A DNA stretch of 64,000 bases from CAWJLS01 sp963843755 (lineage in GTDB: Bacteria > Acidobacteriota > Thermoanaerobaculia > Multivoradales > DATKCC01), in NCBI GenBank assembly GCA_963843755.1, contig CAWJLS010000008.1, positions 372,001-436,000 on the forward strand. The letters are read 5' to 3'. Shown here one piece after another: positions 1-7,641 of this stretch (position 1 is the first letter of the stretch; every line of letters begins with the position of its first letter). A program made the translations under genes and the position numbers. The notes under the pieces were generated by a model. The model did not search any database. It was not told the DNA's origin and was given only the letters and a program-made list of their open reading frames with translations.

Positions 1-591
1 GGCGCCGAGACGCTCTCCCGGGTGTGCGACCCCCACGATCGCGACAGCATGATCTACGCCGACGGCGCCGGAGCGGTGGTGCTCGAAGCCCGCGAGACCG
101 ACGAGCCGGTCGGCATCCTCGCCCACGCCACGCGGTCGGACACGGTGGACCACGCCTACCTGCTCCGGATGGGAGCCTCATCCCACCCCGAAGCGGCCGA
201 CGGCGAGCTGTTCCTCAAGATGGACGGCCACCGGGTCTACGAGTACGCGGTCAAGACGGTGCCGTCGGTCGCCGAGGAGTGCCTGGCCAAAGCCGGCCTG
301 GCGCTCGCCGACGTCGACAAGATCCTGCTCCACCAGGCCAACGCCAAGATGGACGAAGCGATCGTCAAGCGCCTGCTGCGCTCGGCCGGCGACACGCGCT
401 CCGCCGACGACCTGGCGCCGCTGACCGTCGGCTGGCTGGGCAACAGCTCGGTGGCGACCCTGCCGACCCTGCTCGACCTGCTCCAGAAGCGCCAGATGAA
501 CGGCCACCACATCGACCCCGGCGACCTGGTCCTGTTCGCCGCCGTCGGCGCCGGCATGAACATCAACGCCCTGGCCTACCGGGCGGTCTGA
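1..591 (+). CDS. Beta-ketoacyl-ACP synthase III family protein (C-terminal part, 5' truncated)
   Basis: The frame is open from base 1, so the gene begins upstream of the window and about 196 codons are visible. It is the C-terminal half of a KAS III (FabH-like) thiolase-fold enzyme, a family that condenses an acyl-CoA with malonyl-ACP. The catalytic His lies in the motif HQAN (codon at 331-333) and the catalytic Asn in GNSSVAT, with the usual spacing and the glycine-rich end AAVGAGMNINA. The stretch YADGAGAVVLEA also fits the family. The nucleophilic Cys must lie outside the window. The segment between the strand motif and HQAN is that of a KAS III homologue rather than a clear housekeeping FabH, so a specialised role in lipid or secondary metabolism is possible. 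The end is a TGA at 589-591. A 100-base gap follows. Confidence 0.88.
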   Translation, partial: GAETLSRVCDPHDRDSMIYADGAGAVVLEARETDEPVGILAHATRSDTVDHAYLLRMGASSHPEAADGELFLKMDGHRVYEYAVKTVPSVAEECLAKAGLALADVDKILLHQANAKMDEAIVKRLLRSAGDTRSADDLAPLTVGWLGNSSVATLPTLLDLLQKRQMNGHHIDPGDLVLFAAVGAGMNINALAYRAV

Positions 592-691
592 GCCGGCGGC
601 GGAGCGGTCCCTCCGGGGCGATCGCCCGTCCCCACGGGGACCGGGCGGGCCCGAGCAGGACGGAGCCGGCCCGGCCCGGTAGGATCGTGGG

Positions 692-1543
692 GTGAGCGCT
701 CGACACACCTTCCGGCCTCTTGGCCGCTTCCGGACCGCCACCCCGGCCTGGCCGGACGCCCTGCATGTTCCGATCGCACCGATCGCGCCGATCGTACTGA
801 TCGCGGCCCTGGTCCTCACCGTCGTTGCGCTGCCGCGCCCAGCGGCCGCCGCGCAGGAACCGCCCACCCGCGGCTGGCACCGGGTCGAGCTGCCTGAGAG
901 CGCCAGCTACGCCTGGTTCTACCTACCGGCCGCCGTCGCTCCGGCGACGCCGCTGCCGGCGGTCGTCTTCCTCCACGGTTCCGGCGCCACCCCCGAGGCG
1001 TGGCGCCCCTTCCTCAGCGGTCCGGCCGAAGACATCGGCGTGGTGGTCATCGTGCCCGCCCCGTCCGACCCCTTGAGCTGGGGGATCGCCGACGACACCG
1101 TCACGATCGAGGAGGCCATCGACCGGGTCGGCGCGGCCCTCGGCACCACCTTTCCCCTCGAGCGGCGGCGGATCGGCCTGGCCGGACACTCCTCCGGCGG
1201 CGCCTACGCCTACTTCGTCGCCTACGAAACCGCCGGCCGCTTCGCCGGCGTCGCCGCCTTCTCCGCCCCCTTCCGCCACATCCTCGGCGTCGCCGATCCG
1301 CGCTACACCGCGCCGATCTTCCTCTGGTACGGCACCGCCGATCCCAACTACGCCACCGGCCACTTCGCCGCCATCACCGCCATGCTCGACCACCGCGGCA
1401 TTCCCTGGCAGCCGGGCATCGTTCCCGGCCTCGGCCACAGCGACATCCGTCCGGAGGACCTGGACGAAGCCTTCGCCTTCCTCGCCGCCCAGCGCTACTC
1501 GTGGTTCCAGACCCTGCGGCCGAAGAGCTCTGGGCTCCGGTAG
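692..1543 (+). CDS. Secreted alpha/beta-hydrolase (esterase/depolymerase-like)
   Basis: This is a 283-aa protein starting at GTG. A long N-terminal region with a hydrophobic stretch (about residues 28-46, then ALPRPAAAAQ) looks like a signal peptide, so export is expected. The catalytic part shows VVFLHGSGATPE (oxyanion-hole region), the nucleophile elbow GHSSGG with Ser167, an acidic residue in WYGTADPNY and the catalytic His in GLGHSD. This order (Ser, Asp, His) is that of the alpha/beta-hydrolase fold, close to dienelactone-hydrolase or polyhydroxyalkanoate-depolymerase-like esterases. The substrate cannot be read from sequence. Ribosome binding before the GTG is weak, so the exact start is uncertain, but no later Met would keep the signal peptide. 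It stands alone between two gaps. Confidence 0.75.
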   Translation: MSARHTFRPLGRFRTATPAWPDALHVPIAPIAPIVLIAALVLTVVALPRPAAAAQEPPTRGWHRVELPESASYAWFYLPAAVAPATPLPAVVFLHGSGATPEAWRPFLSGPAEDIGVVVIVPAPSDPLSWGIADDTVTIEEAIDRVGAALGTTFPLERRRIGLAGHSSGGAYAYFVAYETAGRFAGVAAFSAPFRHILGVADPRYTAPIFLWYGTADPNYATGHFAAITAMLDHRGIPWQPGIVPGLGHSDIRPEDLDEAFAFLAAQRYSWFQTLRPKSSGLR

Positions 1544-1713
1544 GCGAAGCGGAGAAGCGGTGGCGACCGTCGATCCTCGCACGGCGGATGTTACGCCGAA
1601 TCAACGCCTTGTCTTCTCCTGGCGGATCACGTAACCTCCCTGTAACTTCGTATTGAGCCTGTTGGCGCAGATCGACGAAGAGGCCGGCACGACTTGCCGG
1701 TCAAGGGAGAGGT

Positions 1714-4700
1714 ATGTCGTTTCATCTGCCATTTGCCGAGCGATCCGCCCGGATCAAGCGACTATTTATCGAGTTACACGGCTATGCCTATTTCCACAAT
1801 CCGTCCGAGATCGGCAACGTGGACAGTCGCTTCATCGGTCGCGACGAGATCTGCGAGCGCCTCCGCACGCTCCTGACCAAGCACCAGACGAAATCGGGCT
1901 CGTACCTGGTCACCGGCTATCGCGGCGTCGGCAAGTCGAGCCTGGTCGCCCGCGTCCTCTCCGAGATCAGCTCGGGAAAGAACCGGTCCCGCCGGGCGTC
2001 GAGGTACTTCCGGATCCTCTTCCCGCTGCCGTTCCTGGCAATGCTGGACGTGGAGCTCTGGAACGTCTTCCGTGCGGGCTGGCTGGAGTACCTGTTCTTC
2101 TGGCTGCCCGCGATCTTCTGCCTGACCTCGCTGCTTCTCTTGGTGGCCGAGGATCCGCGGCGACCGGCGCGGAGCGAGGGGTTCCGTGCCCTGGGGAAGT
2201 GGGCGAAGGAGCACCTGTTCCGTGCGGTGTGGATGAGCAACGAGCGCTACCCCGACCGCCGGTACAAGGTCCTGCTGCAGGACTATCTCTATCTCTCGGC
2301 GATCCAGATCGCCGCGCTGGTGATCTTCACGATCGCCCACGCGTTGCGGGACGAGGACATCCACTTCCAGGGGCGCTTGACCATCTACCTGGGCCTCTAC
2401 GCCGCGTTCGTCCTGACGGCGGCGTGCACCACGACCTGGGATCGGATGCGCGAGCGCGAGCCCCGAGAGATGGGCGGCCGGGGTGCCAAGCTGCGGAGCT
2501 TCCTCCGCGCGTTCTGGGGCAGGGTCAGGGCGGCGATCACCAACTACGTCAACTTCTCCCACCGCATCTACATCAAGATCAATCTCGGCAAGGACGACAT
2601 CGAAGAGATCGACATCCTGCGCCTGATCTCGCGCAGCATCTACTCCAAGTACCTGGAGTTCCGGAAGTTCGGCCTGACGGACCTCTGGTGGCGCCTGCTC
2701 TACCTCCTGGTGCTGTACTTCGCCGTCGGCCTCGTCTACTACCTGCCGCCGGTCTACCAGCTCAACAACAGCTTCGAGGACTCGCTGCACGCCTACACCT
2801 ACCTCCCCAGCCAGCTCGTCGGCCTCCAGGGGGTGGAGCCCAAGGATCTCGACGTGGTGCTGACCTGCCTGAGCCGGAACGACGAGCTCGACTTGCCGAC
2901 GTTCTGGTCGACGCTCGCGCTGCGGGTCACCGGGACGTCCCCCCGTGGGCAGGCCGCCGGGGTTGAACGGTTCTGCGCCACCCGGTTCCCGGTGAAGGAT
3001 CGCGTCCTCGGCGGCACGGCCGGCTGGATCGTGGGACGAGAGGCCCGCCAAGCGTTCCGGGCCCTGACGGACCCCGCCGCGGGCGTCCAGCGGATCGCCC
3101 TTTCGGGCGTCAGCTTCGTCGACCTCTCGGTCTACGCGATGTATCGGGGCGTTCGGGAGAACCTTCCCCCACCCTTGAGCCTTCTCGCCGAGCGGACCAG
3201 CAGGTTCCAGGGCACTCTCCTGGAGACGATGCATCCGCACGAGGGGTTCCGCCTGCTGCCGGAGTTCCCCGACTACGCCCTCTTCTTCTACCTCGTCGTC
3301 GCGTGGGTCGGGCTCAGCGCGCTCGCCAGGCGCCGGCCGTTCGGCCTCGTCACCCACGACGCCATCATCCGGGAGCTCCGGCTGCTGAACGATGCGATCG
3401 ACGCCCAGGTGACCCGGGAGGAGAGCGCGTCGGGGACGACCCACCTGAACGTCCTCGAGCTCGGTTTCGGCAAGAAGAGCCGGAAGGTGTACCCCTTCGC
3501 CAACGCGCGCGAGATCGAGAAGCGGCTGCTCGAGATCCTGGACGAGATCGACCGCATTCCCCGCCTGACCGTGCGGCCCAACTTCACCTTCATCTTCGAC
3601 GAGCTGGACAAGATCGAGCCGCACAAGAACGAGGCGCTGGCGGCCGAGGAGGAGCAGGAGGAGAAAGGGACTCCACTCGGTCAGTGGGAGTGGCTGCCGA
3701 GCTCCTACGGCGCGACCCGGGAACGGCAGCGCCGGATCCTCGCCCTGCTGTCGAACTTGAAGCACCTGTTCACCACGGCCAAGGCGAAGTTCATCTTCAT
3801 CGCCGGCCGCGAGATGTACGACGCGTCGCTGGCGGACGTCTCCGACCGGCACTTCTTCATGGGCAGCATCTTCAACGAGGTGCTCTACGTTCCGAGCTTC
3901 CTCCGCGATCCCTGGGACCGCCAACTGGCGGATGTCACCAGCACGACGGAGGCGTTCGTCTGCCAGTTCCTGATGCCGCGCTGGTTTCTCGGGACGAGTG
4001 CACCCTGGAGCGGTACGCGGAGTACCTTGGAGCAGCACGTTCTGCCCGATGGCCACGGGGACGGCGAGGAGGCCGAGGCGCAGCGCAAGATCAGAGCGCA
4101 TGCAGCGGGAGAAGGTCCTCCACGAGGTCTACAACTTCATCGTCTACTTGACCTACCGCAGCAACGGCGCGCCGAAGAAGCTCACCCGGATCCTGGAGCA
4201 CTACATCACGCGCAGGGACGAACCGGCCCTGGAGAGGACTCGCGGAGCCTGTGGGTCGGGAAGACGCCTGGCGCCCTGTTCCTGGAGTTCGGCTTCTACG
4301 ATCAGTACACCTTCGGTCTGATCTCCTACCTCGCCCAGCCGCTCTTCCTGTCGATCCACCGGAGCAACAAGGACTACGGTGACAAGCTCCTGGTCTCCAC
4401 CTCGTTCCTCCTGGACCATCTCTACAAGTTCCACGGCTTCGGGTTCTCCTGGCGGAACCTGGAGCTGCTCCCGGAGATCGTGGACGTCAACAAGGCGCCC
4501 CAGCTTCGCGAGCTGATCGGCCAGATCATCCAGTTCCTCGGCAGCACCCACATCGAGGAGATCGCCAGCGGGCTGTACGACTTCAAGTTCCGCAAGAAGA
4601 TCACCGAGGAGATCACGTTCCTGTCGAAGATCTCGGAGGCCGAGTCCGCGGCGTTCAACTTCACCCTGGACGAGTCGCTCCCGATCAAGCAGTACTACAA

Positions 4701-4917
4701 CCGGAAGCTGCACGACCTGCTGTCGATCTACCGCCCGACCCTGGCCAAGTTCGAGGCGGGCAACTTCATCAACGCGGTGGCCTTCGTGCGCATGATCCTG
4801 GGCGACCTCCACTACTACGACGAGGAGTTCGACCACGCCATCCTGGAGTACCTGGAGGCGGTCCAGGAGCTCAAGCGCCTGCGCCCGGAGGAGCTCGGAT
4901 CCGGCGGCTCGTGCTGA
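1714..4917 (+). CDS. KAP-like membrane P-loop NTPase, N-terminal part of a frameshifted gene
   Basis: The start is set by a strong ribosome binding site (GGGAGAGG, 1705-1712). Walker A is GYRGVGKSS (Lys74) and Walker B is FIFDELDKIE (Asp629, Glu630). Several hydrophobic helices lie between them (about residues 105-150, 190-245, 325-350, 525-545). A P-loop domain interrupted by membrane helices is the layout of KAP-type NTPases, which work at the inner face of the membrane; some relatives act in defence or signalling. From about 3990 the open frame becomes low-complexity Arg/Gly/Pro text, while sensible protein continues in other frames: DECTLERYAEYL near 4000, then EKVLHEVYNFIVYLTYR near 4105-4160. 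The original frame returns near 4250. Near 4896 the frame is lost again and the ORF stops at 4917. This is either a decaying gene or a badly sequenced one. Confidence 0.6.
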   Translation: MSFHLPFAERSARIKRLFIELHGYAYFHNPSEIGNVDSRFIGRDEICERLRTLLTKHQTKSGSYLVTGYRGVGKSSLVARVLSEISSGKNRSRRASRYFRILFPLPFLAMLDVELWNVFRAGWLEYLFFWLPAIFCLTSLLLLVAEDPRRPARSEGFRALGKWAKEHLFRAVWMSNERYPDRRYKVLLQDYLYLSAIQIAALVIFTIAHALRDEDIHFQGRLTIYLGLYAAFVLTAACTTTWDRMREREPREMGGRGAKLRSFLRAFWGRVRAAITNYVNFSHRIYIKINLGKDDIEEIDILRLISRSIYSKYLEFRKFGLTDLWWRLLYLLVLYFAVGLVYYLPPVYQLNNSFEDSLHAYTYLPSQLVGLQGVEPKDLDVVLTCLSRNDELDLPTFWSTLALRVTGTSPRGQAAGVERFCATRFPVKDRVLGGTAGWIVGREARQAFRALTDPAAGVQRIALSGVSFVDLSVYAMYRGVRENLPPPLSLLAERTSRFQGTLLETMHPHEGFRLLPEFPDYALFFYLVVAWVGLSALARRRPFGLVTHDAIIRELRLLNDAIDAQVTREESASGTTHLNVLELGFGKKSRKVYPFANAREIEKRLLEILDEIDRIPRLTVRPNFTFIFDELDKIEPHKNEALAAEEEQEEKGTPLGQWEWLPSSYGATRERQRRILALLSNLKHLFTTAKAKFIFIAGREMYDASLADVSDRHFFMGSIFNEVLYVPSFLRDPWDRQLADVTSTTEAFVCQFLMPRWFLGTSAPWSGTRSTLEQHVLPDGHGDGEEAEAQRKIRAHAAGEGPPRGLQLHRLLDLPQQRRAEEAHPDPGALHHAQGRTGPGEDSRSLWVGKTPGALFLEFGFYDQYTFGLISYLAQPLFLSIHRSNKDYGDKLLVSTSFLLDHLYKFHGFGFSWRNLELLPEIVDVNKAPQLRELIGQIIQFLGSTHIEEIASGLYDFKFRKKITEEITFLSKISEAESAAFNFTLDESLPIKQYYNRKLHDLLSIYRPTLAKFEAGNFINAVAFVRMILGDLHYYDEEFDHAILEYLEAVQELKRLRPEELGSGGSC

Positions 4918-5532
4918 TGATCCGCAACTTCCTCAAGCTCGGCCTGGCCTACGAGAAGAAGCGCACCCACGACTCGGCCTTCGTCCTGTACGGGAGCCTG
5001 ACCACGGCGATCGTCCGGAGCCGGGAGATCGACGTGGATGCGCTGGGGCTCAAGGAGTCGCGGCGCGAGGGCGCGGATTTCTACCTCTCCCCACACCCGG
5101 CGATCCCCGCTTCGTCGGCTCGCGAAGCGACGCGCGCGGCTCGGAGCTCAACCGGGTGCTCGAGGGGTCGACTTCCGCCCGGCGTTGGCCGATCTCTCCT
5201 ACAAGGCGGCGGCGTTCGAAGGCATCCGCCTGCTCTATCAGCCGTTCCTGGCCAAGCTCCAGATCGTCGAGAAGTCGAGCCTTGGTGGCATCTCGCCGTG
5301 GGACGTCCGCCGCAACCAGCGCGAGTTCGACTTCATCTGAAGTGTTCGACAAGCAGACGGCCGTGCTCATCACCGCGGAGTTCTACAACAAGGTCGGCGA
5401 CATCCTGTTCTACAAGAACGGGCCGAGCCCTCAGGCGATGCGCTGCGTCGAGGTCGGCAGACCCGAAGGCAGCCTGCCGATCTACTGTGCGCGCGAGGAC
5501 GCGGGTGCGAGGAGAACACGCGCGTCGGCGGC
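4911..5532 (+). pseudogene. Middle part of the frameshifted NTPase gene (helical repeat region)
   Basis: No single frame is coding here, but successive frames give protein-like text that continues the upstream gene. Frame 3 reads LVLMIRNFLKLGLAYEKK and then SAFVLYGSL. Frame 1 gives FRPALADLSYKAAAFEGIRL up to a TGA at 5338-5340, and frame 2 then gives TAEFYNKVGDILFYKNG. The pieces look like paired-helix (TPR-like) repeats. At least three to four shifts of one base are needed to join them. I read this as the centre of one original protein of about 1960 residues running from 1714 to about 7598. It may instead be two genes that met near 4917. Confidence 0.55.
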
Positions 5533-7401
5533 TTGTGGAGCCGGGGGATGCGCACGCCGTGCGCGGCCTGCGGCTATTCGATGAAGGCGCTGGAGGACCT
5601 GTGCCAGAGAGTCTTCCTGGAGGACGCCACCGAGCGCTCGGAGCGGCGCCGGTCGCTCCTGCGCACCTTCTTGAGGCGGGGCACCCTCGAAGAGCCGGTG
5701 GCGCCGTTCGGAGGCGAGATCGTCCTCCTGCCGTCAGAGCGAAACCTCCTCCTCCGGCGGTTCCTGAAGCGAGGCGCCGGTCGACGCAAGCCGTGGGCTC
5801 AGCGCCTCCGCCGCCACCTGCACTGGAAGCTCTTCCTGGTCCTCGGGGATCCGGCGCAGCGCTCGCGGCCCGTGGGCGCCCTGCGGGAGCTCTCCAATCT
5901 GCTCTCCGACACCGGAGATTCGTTCTTGAGCTGCGCGGTCCCTCACCGCCTGGCCCACACCTTGAACCAGAAGCTCCTCCGGCTGGCCATCGCCACCATC
6001 TCCCTGCCGGCGACGAAAGACGAGGAGGACGGCAAGCGCCGCATCACGGATCTGCTCGATGCGCTCGCCGAGTGTCCCCGCCTGAGCAAGATCGAGGAGG
6101 CGATCCTCTACTACGTCCTCGCCGCCGGGTTCTACAAGATCGCCGGGGACTACAAGTCCCATTCCCACCAACTCACCAAGGTGCTCTACGTGGTGCGCGA
6201 AGCCGTGTCCGCAGGCGTCGTCTGCCAGATGTCGGAAACGACCGGCGAGGTCTCCTGCGGCAAGGCGCTGGCTCCGCCCACGATCAAGAGCCTCAAGGAG
6301 ACGCTCGCCGCACGGATCATCCGGGGGATCTATCGCACCTACGAGAGCACCCACCGGGTTGAGATCGAAAAGCTCAAGGCGATGCTGGTCGACGCCGACG
6401 CGTTGCCGTACCGGCAGAACGCGGTCTATCTCAACAACCTCTCCATGGCTCGCGAGCTGAGGGAGGTGATCGTCATTCTGCACGAGATTCAGCTGACCGC
6501 CCGGACCGGCGGTGGCCAAGGGGCGGACGGCGGGTCGGAGGAGGAGACGGATCGGTCGACCGAGACCAGCTCGGATGTGGTGGAAGAAGCAGAGGTCGAG
6601 ACAGCGCAACAGGAGGGAGCGGAGGTAGAGAAGGAGTCTTCAACGGACACGGAGAACAAGCTGCTTGTGGAACTGTTGACCTCGACCGGGTTCATTTCTC
6701 CCTATGGAATGGTCAACAGCATGTACAACCGCATCCACGAGCTACGGTTTCGGGCGCGCCAGAACTACGAGATCCTGAAGACGCTGCGCTGCGACGCTCT
6801 ATTGAGCCCCAGTTACGAGGCACCGTCAGCAGACTGGCTGGACGCGATTCACGAGAGCGACGACTGGCTCGGGCGCGCGGACGAGATCCTCGGAAAGATC
6901 CCGGGGCCGCTCGGCGACGTTGGGCCGGACGAAGTGAAGCACCTCAAGGTGGGCGCTGCCCTGGAGCACCTGATCGTCGACTCCATCTTCTGCCTGCACG
7001 AGGTGCTGCGCTGCCTCAAGACCTTCGGCCTGTCCTACATGGCCAACCACTCCATGCGCGCCGCCACCCACGACAAGCTCGCCCAGTGGTGCGACGCGCT
7101 CTACAACTACTTGAAGCTGTACACCAAGGAACCTCCGAAGCGGAAGGGGCCGGAGCCTCCTGACGGGGCCGGCGCCGAGATCGATCGCTTCGAGGACGAG
7201 CGTGTCGTCTACGGTCGCATGAAGGAGCAGCTCGAGGAGGCGATCGGCCCGGCGGACCTGGTGACCCTGACTCCCAGCTACCATCGTGAGCGTGCCCTGC
7301 TGCACTACCGGGCGACCTCGAGACCCACGCGGAGGGGCGCGCCTACAAGCAGATCCTCGACAACATGTACTACCTGGACGACGACTTCCACGACGAGCTG
7401 A
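5533..7401 (+). CDS. C-terminal part of the frameshifted NTPase locus; helical repeat protein of unknown function
   Basis: This is a 622-codon open frame that begins inside the reading of the upstream pieces, so its first codon is unlikely to be a true start. The text is mostly amphipathic helix with patterns such as AILYYVLAAGFYKIAGDYKS that resemble TPR-type repeats. An acidic low-complexity segment lies around residues 340-375 (rich in Glu, Ser, Thr). A CAAC motif near residue 12 is visible but unpaired. The true frame is lost near 7312: after RERALLHYR the open frame becomes Thr/Ser/Arg junk, while frame 3 continues as THAEGRAYKQILDNMYYLDD and ends at the TAA at 7596-7598. No enzymatic domain is recognised in this part. 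It is probably the repeat half of the P-loop protein upstream. Confidence 0.5.
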   Translation: MWSRGMRTPCAACGYSMKALEDLCQRVFLEDATERSERRRSLLRTFLRRGTLEEPVAPFGGEIVLLPSERNLLLRRFLKRGAGRRKPWAQRLRRHLHWKLFLVLGDPAQRSRPVGALRELSNLLSDTGDSFLSCAVPHRLAHTLNQKLLRLAIATISLPATKDEEDGKRRITDLLDALAECPRLSKIEEAILYYVLAAGFYKIAGDYKSHSHQLTKVLYVVREAVSAGVVCQMSETTGEVSCGKALAPPTIKSLKETLAARIIRGIYRTYESTHRVEIEKLKAMLVDADALPYRQNAVYLNNLSMARELREVIVILHEIQLTARTGGGQGADGGSEEETDRSTETSSDVVEEAEVETAQQEGAEVEKESSTDTENKLLVELLTSTGFISPYGMVNSMYNRIHELRFRARQNYEILKTLRCDALLSPSYEAPSADWLDAIHESDDWLGRADEILGKIPGPLGDVGPDEVKHLKVGAALEHLIVDSIFCLHEVLRCLKTFGLSYMANHSMRAATHDKLAQWCDALYNYLKLYTKEPPKRKGPEPPDGAGAEIDRFEDERVVYGRMKEQLEEAIGPADLVTLTPSYHRERALLHYRATSRPTRRGAPTSRSSTTCTTWTTTSTTS

Positions 7402-7641
7402 CCCACTTCTGCGCGGCGGCGGAGCGCTTTCGGATCAACTCGGGGCAGATCGAGGCGGCGATCAAGCTGCTCTCGGTCCAGTGCAACAGCACACGGGTTC
7501 ACGAACCGGAGCACTACTACTCGTGGCAGCCCGGAGGGCGAAGGACTAGCCGGGGGCCGAGGGCGGCGGTGCGCGCAAAGGGGGAACATCCGATGTAACC
7601 GATGCGCTCCTCCGGTCGTAGTCAGGCGAGGAGGAAGCGCA

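Noticed and set aside
628..641. GTCCCC-AC-GGGGAC hairpin after the KAS III gene as terminator
   Set aside because: The loop is too short and no T tract follows. In such GC-rich DNA similar stems are common.
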